Assembly (NCBI GenBank): GCA_964035545.1
Contig: OZ037767.1
Location: 29,880,128-29,944,127, forward strand
Direction of reading: 5' to 3'
Length of the DNA stretch: 64,000 bases
Source: Bugula neritina
Lineage: Eukaryota > Bryozoa > Gymnolaemata > Cheilostomatida > Bugulidae
Of this stretch, positions 13,919 to 28,200 are shown in pieces. Under the pieces are notes generated by a model. That model ran no database searches, was not told where the DNA came from, and saw only the letters and a list, made by a program, of their open reading frames with translations. The position numbers and the translations under genes were made by a program. How positions within the stretch are numbered: position 1 is the first letter of the stretch; each line of letters begins with the position of its first letter.

Positions 13919-16277
13919 GAAGGCAAAAACAGGTTTAACTCTTATTCATAGCCTGTAGAATGCTAAATAATGAACTATAACTAAATTTGATTTTATTGAT
14001 GCAGACTGTTGAAAAGAAACTGAAAGCATAATAAAAATAATATAAGTATAAAGTAATTTCTAACCATTGAACTATAATAGGAAGTTTTAGTTCATTGTTT
14101 TCAACTTTGGTAACAGGATTATATTTATGGCATTATTTTTTAAGCCAGCATGTAGTATGTGTATACATTGTGTAAACTAGTAACATTATGCAATGCTTTA
14201 GTGCTGGTACAGTTAAGTAGTATGTGTATACATTGTGTAGGTTGTAACATTATGTAATATTTTAATCCAATCATGTGATGTATGTCAACACCTGCTCATA
14301 TTGAAGCAGTTCTTGCAATGCACTCATTTGAGTAAGTTGTATGCAATGTCTCTAAAAGTACAAGGTGAGTTACAAATATCATCAGCATTGCCATACTCAT
14401 ACTGATACTGTATGACTATCACTATGAGTATGACTATCAGTAACGATGAATATTTTAGTTTTTGCGTGCATTCAGCTTTGGTAACTGTAAGTATTATAAT
14501 TCTCAAAGCATTACAAACTTTAACTATCAGTATGAGTATCACTATGATCTGATTATCAGTATGAGTATAAGTATCATTAGCAGTCGTACACTATCCCAAT
14601 TGATATTGTTTTAAATAATAATATTATTATACTGATAATTTAGGTTTATCTCAATATGAACTTTAAATTTATTGAATATCAATGACAATATCAATATTCA
14701 ATATGGTGTTTAATATCACTACAACATAAAATATTGAATTGAAAATGCCTTTAAGTTTATCTTTGGGCTTTGACTCTTCGAGCCTTGAATCTAAATGCTG
14801 AGTCTAAGGCATTACTGATTACATTTTTATTTACTCATAAGTCACAGTGAATGCGATAGTGATACTGAAACTATTACTAATAATTATAGCCAAACTCAAA
14901 GTGAATATGAATATCCATATGAAATTGAATGTGAGTATCAATCTCAATGTGAATATGGATGCTATTATTAATACTAATACTAATGATAATAGTAGTAATC
15001 TTAGAGTAAGAGTTTCTGTTAGTGTTAGGTCAGTGTTACTGCTACGTCTACTGTTAGTGTGAAATTTACTTTTACTTTTAGTGCTAACTTTTATTCTTAG
15101 TTCTTACAGTAACAGTTAAACTTGCAGTCTGAGTCATGATTCATTAGACTTAGTTTAGTAACTCAATTAGAATTAGTAAATTCAATTTCAAAATCTAAAG
15201 ACGAACACTCACATTCAGTCTCACATTAAAGTTAGTGTTACTCTAAAAAGTAAGTAATACTAATTATTATATTTATTCATTTTTTAACCACATAGTGATA
15301 GTATTTACTTTTAGATTTAGGATATGGAATAAAAAGAGGCGTAATGCAACTCGTGAGAGTGCTCGTGGAATTTAATTTGTATAAAGAGAGGGGTAATAAA
15401 AACCCTTTGCATTTGCCTAATATTCAAAATTGTCGAAGATTATAAGGCTATTGTAGCGATTGCGTCAATGGTCAGTTGTCAACAAAAGTTCTTGCAGACG
15501 CTTACTTGAGCAACGCACTGACACTAACTAAATGGATCAATATCATGTAATACTAATAAGCATAAGTATTATGAACTTTTAATGACTTTGTATTAAATTG
15601 TCAAACGCAATAAACAATACTACAGTTTGTCATAAAATATTTATCGTTATAAAAAAACATTTACATCTATATTCTATAAAAAAATCTTATTATATACTTA
15701 TAATTATAGTTATACTTTAACTTATAGTTATACTAATATTTATAATGCTAGTTTATACTTTATAGTATTATAAGTACTAATTATTAGACTTATAACTATA
15801 AAAAATATTGATTTTTTTTTTGTAAAACTTCTGACATGACTTTATTGAAAGATTGGTTATTTATTTTTGAATCTACATAAACGTTTGCACTCAATAAAAA
15901 ATAAAATCAATAATCATGCATATTGTAATTGTAGACCCTCATTGCTGATGCCTGAAAGCTTGAATATTTGATCTCTTAGTGCGTTTACCTGGTTTTGCTT
16001 TGTTTTTATGCTAGCTTTGAACAGTATATTTAGTTTGAGTTTTACTTTTGCAACATTTTGTGTTTGCTTTAAATGACGCTAAAAATTGGTGTACTAACAT
16101 TGTTTTTAAACTAGTTTTGTTTTACTTGTTAAAATGCCATTGTTGTATTTGCATTTTTAAGCATTGAACATTCATGGTCTGACATTTTTATTAAATTCAG
16201 CTTTAATTTTTCAATGTCATTACTTTAGTTATGTTAGTGTATGTAAATCTAATCACTGCTATCTACTGTTTTAGAAC
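13919..16277. other. Intergenic region upstream of MSH4 with degenerate simple repeats
   Basis: Between the inverted-repeat element and the MSH4 start codon. It contains degenerate tracts built from AGTAT/ACTCAT words at 14376-14575 and, more weakly, at 14847-15065, and long TA-rich stretches near 15640-15810. No exon or RNA gene is recognised. The MSH4 promoter should lie at its right end. Confidence 0.45.
14376..14575. repeat. Degenerate (AGTATG/ACTATC) simple repeat
   Basis: Overlapping words such as CAGTATGAGTATCACTATGA recur with frequent substitutions. Similar tracts are found at 31778-32050, 32985-33235 and 46745-47030, all intergenic. Confidence 0.7.
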
Positions 16278-19200
16278 ATGAGTTTCTTCAAACCCCCAAG
16301 TCGTCTGTTTGGTGGTACAACCACTGCAACATCCTCGTGTTTGAACAGCTCTCTCAAAACCCAGTTTACTGGGCGAGCTGGTTCATTGTTCAACATGAGT
16401 ATTTGTAGCAATACAACTGCAGCTACAGATACTGCCCGATCTTCAACTGTAATGTGTAAGTAATGTACACAAATATAGCCATTTTATCATTGTATGAAAA
16501 TTCATCTGTTTTTATACAATGATCCCAACTCATAATTATAGGTCATGTAACTCTACAAAAATTATATTTTGTTGATAAATTAATAAATTTGTTTAATCTA
16601 TATTTTAGGTATTGTAAAGGGCAGAGGTAAAGCCATAACAGAAACAGGATTGGCCAGTATGGACTTGCGGAGAAACATGATTAAAATGAGTCAGTTTTGT
16701 GATGATCAGCTGTTCAGTCAACTATTAACCCAAGTTCACATGGCAGACCCAGTAGAGGTTAATGTTGCACTTAGACATTATAGCATGTATCTATATATTG
16801 TAAGATACATTTCTAATTTGGTGGGATCAAATGCATCAGCTTTGTTTTTGGGAAGAATAACTGTAGATTGTTGACTATATTGTGAAATTTATTTTGATAC
16901 ATAGAGTGCCTTATATGTAAAACAGAGGAGATGAATTTTATTGAACTTTAAATAAACTATAAAGCTTCAGCAATTAGTGTTTTGTATAATTAATTAATTT
17001 TATTTAAAGCTCATTTTATTAAAATATTATGTTTCATTTATAAAATTGCGCTGAGCACACAACTTTCATTTTCCAACTTGTATGTATTTAGATTATAGTG
17101 GCGCAGACGTTGAGAGAAAGCTCTGCCTTGGATCATATGTTTGAGAAACTGAGTAGAAATATTGCTGAGGCGAAAGTAGTTGGTGTACCCAGACGGTACA
17201 TGAATGAGATTAAGGGGCGAGACTTCATTAAGAGACTGTGTAGTAGAGACTCCACTGGCATTGAAGTGGCTCTGGAATCAAAGTAAGTTATTTTACTAAG
17301 TAACTCCCTGTGGTTAAATCATTTGTATGGTTGTTTTTATATATCTGAACTGTTATGAACTTATTTGAGTAGCTTGGCAGATACAGCGTATGCCAACCTA
17401 AATAGAATAATTATGTTACGGAGATAATACATTATAAGTGCTAGTGTCACTGTAGTACAAGTGACACCGTGGTACAACTGACACTGTGGTACAAGTGACG
17501 CTGTGGTACAAGTGACACCGTGGTACAAGTGACACTGTGGTGCAAGTGACACTGTGGTGCTAGGGACACTGTGGTGCTAGTGACACTGTGGTGCTAGTGA
17601 CACTGTGGTGCTAGTGACACTGTGGTACAAGTGACACCGTGGTACAAGTGACACCGTGGTACAAGTGACACTGTGGTACAAGTGACACCGTGGTACAAGT
17701 GACACTGTGGTACAAGTGACACTGTGGTACAATTGACACTGTGGTGCAAGTGACACTGTGATGATAGTGACACTGTGATACAATTGACACTGTGGTACAA
17801 GTGATACTGTGGTGATAGTGACACTGTGGTGCAAGTGACACTGTGGTGATAGTGACACTGTGATGCTAGTGACACTGTGGTGCTAGTGATACTGTGGTGC
17901 TAGTGATACTGTGGTGATAGTGACACTGTGGTGCTAGTGATACTGTGGTGATAGTGACACTGTGGTGCTAGTGATACTGTGGTGATAGTGATACTGTAGT
18001 GCAAGTGACATTGTGGTGGTAGTGACATTGTGGTGGTAGTGATACTGTAGTGCTATGACTATGCAGGGTGTATGCACTATTGGCAGTCTCAGGTCTTCTC
18101 CAGTACATAGAAGAGTCACTCAGCGTTTACCTGGCTCCCCATACTCTCCGAATGATCTATCACACCGGGGCTAACTGTATGCTAATAGGTTTGTTCCAAT
18201 ACAGATACTGACTTTCACTGCATACTAGTTGCTATATAGTATGTTGAATACTGCACTCCTAGTGTTTAGTCAGAAATTCAGGGAACTGTCTAATACACAC
18301 ATCAGTTTAGATGTAAGTAACATCAACAGCTGTTTAAACAAAAACATACTTTGCTCACAAACCTCATTCTTAGGTGGTGTACAACTCCATAAATATAACT
18401 AAGTAAATGTAAATAAAAACTTTCACTGACACTCAAAGTGTTATATTTAATATTTATAATATCTTCAGATTTACCATTGCATTATCATACAAACGTACAT
18501 ATTATAATATATTATTATATTATACTGTGCATATTATTACATCACACTAGAATTGTATATATTATATACAGTCTATGCTACAGTTGTGTATATTATGTAC
18601 AGATCATGGTACAGCTGTAAATCTAGAGCTGTTGCGATCCACCAGCTGCCACACGACAGGCAAGCAATCCGCCCCATCTTTATACACTGTCATCAACCAC
18701 ACCAACACACTAACTGGTGCCATCACTCTCAGGGCCAACCTGTTACAACCTCCAACAGGTAGTATTACTCAGAAAGATCATATAGTAATATATTAGTATA
18801 ATGTCAAAGCAACATTTTACAGCTTTTTCTAACCAATAAATAGTATTAGTTCAGAAGTTGTCTTCTCATTAAGAGTTGTTGGTCATTTTCTTTATCTCTA
18901 TTTACTTATTTTATAAAGCTAAGCTGTTGTGTTAACTTAGCTATCAGTTTTACAGAATTAAGATGTCGTTGTTTGATTTGCTTCAAGTAGGTAAACTCTG
19001 CATACAGTAAATACATTATCTGACTATGTTGATAAATGTGTAATGTGTGGGATCTGAATATACAGATAGAAGTCTTATAGAAGCTCGTTATGAAGCTGTA
19101 GAGGAGTTTGTAGACAACATTGAGATGTTCACGTCACTGACAAGTGCTTTTGTAAAGTTCCCTAATATTGAGAAAGTCATCTCGCTCTGTATACAAATTC

Positions 19201-22200
19201 CGAGGTAGTTTTCTCCATAAGAATAAATACATCATTGTAATTTGTATCAACATCATGCTAGTGTAAGTATATGACATGGTGTTACATAGCCTTTTGGGTA
19301 TAAGCAAGTTTTGCTTCTTTTCTTCCTCACAGGCAAGAGAATCGTGGGACTGCTGAATCAAAGATCAGGAATGCCTTGTGTTTAAAAACAGCTTTAGACT
19401 TAGTGCCTTGCATTGCTGAAGTTTTACGACCAGCCAAGTCTACACTCGTGAAAAACCTGAGACAAGTATACTGTTTACATTGATAGAATTTGCAGGTTTT
19501 GTTTTAGGTTATACAAATCTTTCTATACATGTTGATTGACTAAATAATAAGAGTACCACAGACTTACTAAGAAATATCTCCACAGGAGAATTACTATAAC
19601 AGAGCAGCTGTGGAAATATTCTGTTCTTGTCTTTCAAAATATTTTAACATGTATTTTAAATTTTTTAAAAAAATATTTGAAATGTATTTAGTTTATGAAG
19701 TTTTAGCATCTCAGAAAGTGATTATGTTGTTGATATATTACTTGTGCATGTAATAATGGCTGTAGAGGTTATTGGACGGCGGTTTAGAGCGTCTTTCTCA
19801 GCTGATAGTGGATAAATTAAACTCTAATGCTACCTTCACTTCTAATGCTAGCAGTCTTCGAGGGCAGATTGTGTTTGCAGTCAAACAAGGGATAGATGGT
19901 GGGTATTGCACAGTGTTGAACTGTTGTCTAAATTATAACCGTGGGTGTTTAAATGACTCAATGCATATCAAAATATTATAGACAAAATATTATTAGATGT
20001 AAGTATATTATATGCAAATAAACTGCCAATAGTTTCTTGGTCACCAATCTTCAGGTGTGAGCATATGCTAAGGAATTCCTGGGATGAAAGAAAAGGCTCT
20101 TTTTTAATTCTAAATTAGTTAGATGCTGGCTTATAATTGGAAGTTGCACTATAATAGGTTCACAATGTGACGCGCATGATGATCTTTCATCACGCGTTAA
20201 AGAGCACATACGGTACACAATAGTAAATAATGCGCAAACCATAAGATTTAGCGCAAAACACGTCATAGACCAAGATTAGCATCAGACATAGTTTTGTGTT
20301 AAATAAAGTATTTTCCTGTTGCAGAATAAATACAATTAAAATTTTAGTGACACCATTTTTTAAATTTCAATCCTTAAAATTACTCAAAAGTGGTTATAAT
20401 TTCTAAATATTGAATATATTTTTTTTTCACACTTTGCGATTTTACTTTTTCTAGCAATATTGCTTTTTAAGTAAGTTTAAGATAGTATCGCTTCTCGGCC
20501 TATTGGCTAAGATCAAAGTGTAGTATCTGTTCTAATCAGTTTAATATCTGATTCGTGGCACATTGTGTCACTATGATATTAATCTGATTTTTGTAACTGG
20601 ATGGAGCGCAGAAGCTTGCTTCGGCTCTGTCACGGGTTGTCTTGGTATTGCAGTACCTCCAAGTACGGCCCACCTCCCCACAGTGGGGAGAATAATTTAA
20701 AACAATAATATAATAAAGTAATAACCGTTCTGCGATCATTGTCCCTCTAATAATGAGTCAAATCTCGACCTGTGGCTTACATGCTATCCGAGAGAATAAC
20801 TCTCTGTATTCTCGCTTGTTACAAAAAGCTTTCTTTATTAGGTAAACTGGATGCCATGAGAGATGTTTACAATAGCCTAATTGATCAAACGGGTGGTAAG
20901 CTGTAATTATTTTCTATAATTATTAGATGGTATTTAAAAAGGAAACGTTTCTCCCTGCTCTATAGTGGTAAACTTACAATACTTTCTTAAATTTGCATTT
21001 AGATACTCAACCTGAAATGATTTTCTCACCATGCACAGGTGATGGCTCGCACCTGAGACTACCTACCATACTTGCTGCATATTTTAGAGACTATACAGTT
21101 CCTCTCAGAGACTTACCAAATGGCGCTAAAGTTGAGTTTCTCAACGCAGAGGGGGTTTCACTGCACTGTCAAGATTCCAAAGAACTGTGATATATCTGAT
21201 CTACCATCAGAGTTTATAAAAGTCAGCAAAGGAAAGGGGGTCTATACTATGACTACAGACAAACTGGTGTGTTGGAAGCCAATATTTCGATTGGGCTACA
21301 AATAATATTGAGTAAAATACGGGTTTTCTGTCACATAGCAGCAACTGAAAGTTTTAACATAATTCAGCTATCATGTGCAAGTTTGGCACTATACTTGTAT
21401 ACATCGCTTTATCGTTTATGTGATATATCTCTTGGTTTGGGGTTAAGATCGATTAAGTTTTTTTTCCCTAAGCTAGATATTAATGTTGAAGAGGCACTAA
21501 TAAATCAACATTAAATATACATTGTGTCAGACACTATAAGGTTATAGTGTCAATAAATGTAATTTATATTTTGAAATTTTTGAGCTATATTCGTTCTATG
21601 ATTGGCCCAAGCCAGTGCTGAAATACTGATAGTTGTGTATGTTTAAGAATATAATATAAGTCCTGCCTTTGTTTGGAATTTGACTAAACATATGTGTGCA
21701 TTTTCAGGTTATTCTGAACGGTAAGGAAAGTTTGGTTAATATTTACTTCTTGTTTGGATATTTCAAGTTTGTTGTTTTAGCACTCAAACCAAGCTATTAA
21801 ATCAAATACCCTGTTCTAAATTTATTGGGTAGAAACCTTTCTTATGCAACTGCCATAGACTACTTTTTATAATTCAACACCGATCTATGGTATGTATTAT
21901 TGTACATAATATTTTGTAATTTACCTTTGAGCTTTTTCAAAAAAGTTTAAAATTTGAAGAAGTTGAGCTGTCGGATATTAGCCACTTACAGGCTTGGTAT
22001 AAGTTTATTCCATTATTAATTATTGATTTCTATATTTATTTTAGCAAGAATATCAGAGTGCCTGGACTCCATCTATAATTTATCCAACAGGTAATATCAG
22101 TAGCTTTTCAATTTAATAATACAGAATCTGCAATAATAGTATTTATATATGATATAAAGTGGCTGTATTGATTTTCAAGTAGGCTAAAGTTTACAATACT

Positions 22201-25200
22201 TTATTGAATGCATATTCATATAAATTACATGCACAAAAGACACACATATAATGTACATATGTATTACATATGATACCTATATTACTTATATGTTGTGTAA
22301 ATATATATTATATAATATGTTACAGAATTGTGGCCCTACTGCTGTCAGAGGTTCACCAAGAAATACCGTGTCTCAACAGTTTAGTCTATGCTATTGGCTA
22401 TCTGGATATGTTAGTATCTTTAGCTTCAGTGTCCAGACAAACTGATTATGGTAAGTATATATACACATATAATAATATTAAAGCTACAGTAATTTAGATA
22501 TGCTTATATTTGATTTGTATGAACAGCTCTTCTGGGGTTATTTGATTTATAAAGAAAAATTATTTTTTTGGAAGCTCCTAGTTTCCTATTGGCTGATGTA
22601 TTATAAGTTAAAATTAAATACCATGAAGTTAATTATGGTATAAAAAGTGACACAATCTGATGAGTTTATAGAAATATTATTCTATAATCTCACTTGCGGT
22701 TGTCTCCACTATGTGTAGAAGGTTACCACTAGATATATATCAATCAGTATAATATACTATTCTATTTGATTGTAGTCCGACCTGAGATTGGAGAGATCTT
22801 TGCTGTCAAGGCAGCGAGACACCCAGTAGCTGAAGCCAGCTGTGCTACTCCGGTTGTGCCCAACGATTTGGTAAGTTTCCTGTCTGATATTATATTACAT
22901 TATGTCTGTATCATATTAAGTGTCAATTGTAATAATAATATGTGTACTCATTATTACACTATGTCTATGTTATATTCTCTATGATATTGTAATAGTAGTA
23001 CATGTAAGCAAATATATTACTTCAATTACTCTGTGTATATTGAAACTTTAATCAATTTTAATAAACTCGACTCTTACTCTATGTTTTAGTATTTGACACC
23101 AGATTCCAACTTTATGATCATCACTGGAGCCAATAATGTAAGACTCTCTTCTCCTATCTGCTTTCAAACACTCATTTATATTCACTTTTTGCTCAAACTT
23201 GCCGACAAGAAATAAAAAAGTTGTTATGCTTTCTGCTGAGCTAATAGGTTTTTTGTAAACCTATTTATTGAGCTCCAGGTTTTTGTTTTTGCAGTCACTG
23301 AGTGTTTGGCAGCATTTATGTACTTCTTTCTCAATCTCGTATTTTTACAGCTGAAGTGTATATTATACTATATAACAATAAATTTCTCACTTGTCTCTTT
23401 TATATGATATTTCAGCTCTACTATATTTTATTTTTGAGTGCTACTAACTTATTCAACTGTTTTCCTAGTCTGTGATTGGCATAGCTATTATTCAGATATA
23501 TGGCTAGCAAAGCTATCATATAGATGTATATCCAGTGTAGTTTGTATGGCTCATAGCAAATGCTGTTGCGTTTTGTTATACAGAGCGGCAAATCTTTCTA
23601 CCTGCGCACCATAGCAGTGATCCAGGTGATGGCTCAGATCGGCTGCTTTGTTCCGGCAGCATTTGCTATGATCCGAATATGTGACCAGCTGTTTTCTAGA
23701 ATAGGCAGCGACCACTCACTTAGTCATATGGAGTCGTCTTTCACTGTAGAGGTGTGTCTGCATTACTCATAGGTTTGTCAGCAGCTTAGGTTTCTACTTT
23801 CTACTGATTAACCTAAACAAGGGTAGGCAACTTCTTGAGGGTTTTTATTATACACACTTGCCTTCAACACTAGCTGCGTGTATGGTAGTGATTCCATTTT
23901 TGAAAGTTATAGCAAAAATTAAAAAGATTGTTTTTAGTTGAAACAAACATGTTTTGTTTAACGAGATGAGCTAAATTATTATTGGCTAAATAAATTTCTC
24001 TTTAGCTGCTAAATGTAAACTTGTGGCACTCATCACTATAAACAGTTTCACAAGTTTTAAATAAAAGTTTCAAAAATATTATTTATGATTTTTTGTGTGA
24101 GGATCTGCAGTAATAATTTAGTTTCTGCCTGTTTGGAGTTTCATTCCCACCTTCATACAATGTTCTCCAATGTTTTGATACATGCACCTTTCAACCTTGA
24201 GTCATATCTAAGGCACTTTGTAAAGTATACTGAAAAACTAATTTTCCCATTTATTTATTTTATTCTTTTGTAATATAACATTTGCTCCAACATAAATATG
24301 TTAACACAATTTTGTAGATGAAGGAGATATCATTTGTATTGAAGCACAAAACGCCAACTGCTCTGGTCATACTAGACGAGCTGTGTAGAGGGACTTCAGC
24401 TGTAGAGGCTGTTGATATTTGCTTCTCTATTTGTCAGCAGTTTCTCAAAATGTCTGTATGTTTATTGAGAGTTATTACTGCAGTAGTTATCTTCCCTTTC
24501 TATACAGGTTCTATAATATAATATACATACAAACTGCATTTAGATGTTAAGAGTTATAAAACTCCTGGCATGTCTTATGAAATCACACTCTGGCAGCAAT
24601 TATTTGATGTAAACTAATCATAAATAGTTTATAAGCTGCTTTGTTCTATTATAATAGTGAGACTAATTTAAACTCTATATTGAACATTCTGCATTTCTAT
24701 AAGAATCATTACCAGAGCATATGTCAAGTTTCTCATATGTTTTAGGCTTTCACATTATTTGCTACTCACTTTAAGGAGTTGTGTCAACTTGAAACTGCTC
24801 ACAGCAATTGCACCAAGTGAGTATCATCGCTGTTTTTGTGTTTAGTTTCAAATTTACTCATAAAACTTTTTTTTCATTTCACGCTAATATAACAAAAGTT
24901 TTAAATTACATTTGACTATTTAAAAACTTGCGCAACTGCATGGGCCAGCACGTGCCTCTATGTTACAGCAGGTGCTTGTATGTTACAGCAAGTGCTTGTA
25001 TGTTGCAGCAAGTGCTTGTATGTTGCAGCAAGTGCTTGTATGTTGCAGCAAGTGCTTGTATGTTACAGTTACTGCTTTGTGACTCAGTATGAGAGCCCAA
25101 AATCCGGAAGTTTTGCTCAAAAAATTATAAATGATCACAAACTGAAGCGTGGAGTAGCCAGAGCCTCAAGATACGGTAAATATTACTTCTATACCAATTC

Positions 25201-28200
25201 ATGATAAATCTATATGGTGCAACAGTCTAATCAACTGGAAGCTCCATGTTATGTAACTTATTAATAATATGGAATTATTCAAATTGTTTCTAATATTACC
25301 TAATGCTATGATGTGTGCATTATTATTAAATTAATGTAACTACAATTTAGCTTAGAAGGCCAATGGAACAGATTTTTCGGTTGAAACATTAACAAGTCGA
25401 TAGCGTTGTGTCCAGTTAGTGGCAGCTGAGAGCCTTGCCTTGAATCAGGAAATATCATAACTCAGATGTAATATTCCTTTAGGTTTGAAACTCGCTGCTA
25501 CCATGAACTTCCCTGAAAAAGTAATAAAAAATGCTTTTGCTATTGCTGATAGGTTGGACAGAGTCCACACTCAGGTAGAAATATATTATACTCTTGTAAC
25601 GTTCTACTTAAAACTGTGCTGAATCAATAGTTTGTCTTTTTGGCCGCAGGAATTTTCTATTAACTGTTAAATCTGGAAAAAGAAGTCAGTGAGTTACCTA
25701 TATTAATCACCTTGTTGATTCAAGAAAGCAATTGTGATTATTTGACAGAATTTCTTTACATGAGAGGAATTAAACCGCGGAGTTTAGCATAGTTCTAACT
25801 TAGATTTATGTACTTTATTTTTTTCAGCAATAAGTATAGTCAAATGCTTTAAGCATGTCGGCTTCTACTGGCACACTTCACTACAATTTCCTATATTGCC
25901 AGTATTTTTGCTACTGAGTTGATGTTGCTTGCTTCATTGTTATGCTGTGCCGCGGAGAGCAAAGTTGATGCTGATTGACTAATTTTCGATCATGAGTTTA
26001 CTTCTATGTATGTGTGTTTGGCTCATTAACAGTTTTTGGCATTTCAGCAACTTAATGGCTCTTGCACCTCAGACGGTAGTAGTGATGGTGATAGGCTGTA
26101 TTCAAAGATATACGATGAGATTCTACTCATAGCTAAGCATGGTGCATCATTAGCTGAGAAAAGCACATCTCTGCAGGGTTTACAGAGTAAATACATGGCC
26201 CAGGTTCGACAGCTGCAGGTAAAAGTATAGTCTTATTTTGTTGTAATCAAACGTCTTTGTTTTCAGTATAGTTGCCATATTTATAGACTGTACCAATAGT
26301 TATTATATATTATGGTAATTATGAAACCCACATGCATATTTAACTCGATAATAGGTTTAATAGGTTATAATGGATACAGGGAGACATTAGAAATATTGCA
26401 TACACATGTTATCTATAAATTTTGAATGTTATATATTTTTAATAAAACTTCAACTTTCTTAACTAACCAGAAGCCTATCTATAATATATACTCGACATTC
26501 TAGGAACATGAGAAAAGCCGAGGCCGAGTAAAAGATTCTGTTAGCACAAGCCCGTTTAATGACCACGTGTTCACTCGGATGGAAAGTTCATCTATGGCTT
26601 CCGTAAGAAGTGATACAAACAGCCCTGCAGCTCCTATTGAAGGATTTCAACTAAACCATTCACCCTGTACAACTGAAGTCGTAGAGACATCTTCTGGGAA
26701 TCTGCTGCCTCCAGATAACGGCAGTCAGCACTTCTGTCAGCCAGCTGCAGATCCTTCTTTTAGTGATAGAGTAGGGAGCGCAAGTGTAAGCTCAGTAAGA
26801 CATGCTTCTACTGAGGCTGCTAGAAAATCAAATGAATCAGACCCCCGAAATGGCTCTAATGAAATGGCTGAGGCACATTTAAATAGCTCTGTGAGTGCAT
26901 CATTAGCTGATCAACTCTTCACTCCTTCCATTAGAAATGAAGCAAATATTGCCCTGAAGAATAAAGATTTGCCTCGGAGAGGTTCTGCTAAAAGTGTGTT
27001 TGGTTTTGATGTCTTCTCGAATAAAGGTGAGAGAGTTAGTGCCCCGTCAATATCAGAGCGTTCTGCTTGTCTAGACTCACAGTCTCATGTTGATCTCTCA
27101 TCAATAGAAAAATCTGGATCCCTGGTTTACCTCCAGCATAGCGCTATTTCCTCCCCTCAGGCTGTGCACAGAGCATCCACCAGGAAATCTCGTGATCCGA
27201 ATTCTCCCAGTCAATGGAGGAGAGTCCTCGACGTTCGAAGTAGTCGGGCAAGCAACTCCAATCTCTCTTTCAATATAAATGACTCGCATGAGTCTGTGGA
27301 TATCATTCAGCAGATCATGGAGAATAACCGAGGAACCTCCGAAGAAGAGCATCCAGAATGGGCTAGTCTCGTAAAGCAAACAGCTAATTCCGCTTACAAC
27401 AGTCCCATTTCTTTATCAATTATCATGAAAGAACCTCTTGCAGACCAAAACCTGTTCAACACAAGAAACAATAATTCTAAATTATTGGTGAGTGGTAAAA
27501 GCTCTGAACTATCATACGCAGTTGAGAGGGAAGACAATCACTTGAATCATTCAATGCAGCTGGAGTCCTGCAAGTCATTAGCAAACAGAACCCCAAGTGA
27601 ACCCGTACCAGAGGATAAGCCTACCTCTGCTTCCTCACTATCCTCATCAGCCCTGGGAGAAAATTTAATGTCTTGTTTTGAGTTTAATCTGAAAACTAGC
27701 GACTCACAATTGATGGTGCAGAAGGAAATAGGCGTTATGGATAGAACTGATATCTCTATAGCAAACATCTCTCCCATACCAGTTTGTCTCGGCTCTAACA
27801 TTTTCCAGGGACCTACGGACCAAGTAGAAAAACCAACAGAGCTCTTGGCTTCAAGTAAGGAGCCCAAAGCCAAAAGTGTTACCTTTGCTGCTAATGAAAC
27901 AATCATCAGTCAAAAGACGCTACCTGAGAAAAGAGAAGGTACTCCTGCGGCAAAGATACTGAAACAAGATGTTAATACACAAAAAGTCAGTGCCCCGTAT
28001 GCCGAGCCTTGTGTAAACTTGAATAAAACCATGCAATATGCTGGAACGTCTAGCCAGTCTGAAAGCAGTCATATGTCTGTATCATGTGAAGATCAGAAAA
28101 GTAAACCAGCTTCAGTTATCCCAGTCTCGTCACTCTGCAGTCAACCTCAGGTGAAAATGGAGCTTGTTGATGAATTGCTTAGCTTTAGTCAACAATCCAT

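Noticed and set aside
17361-18119. Cys-His-Tyr-rich minus-strand ORFs
   Set aside because: Produced by the 17-bp minisatellite.
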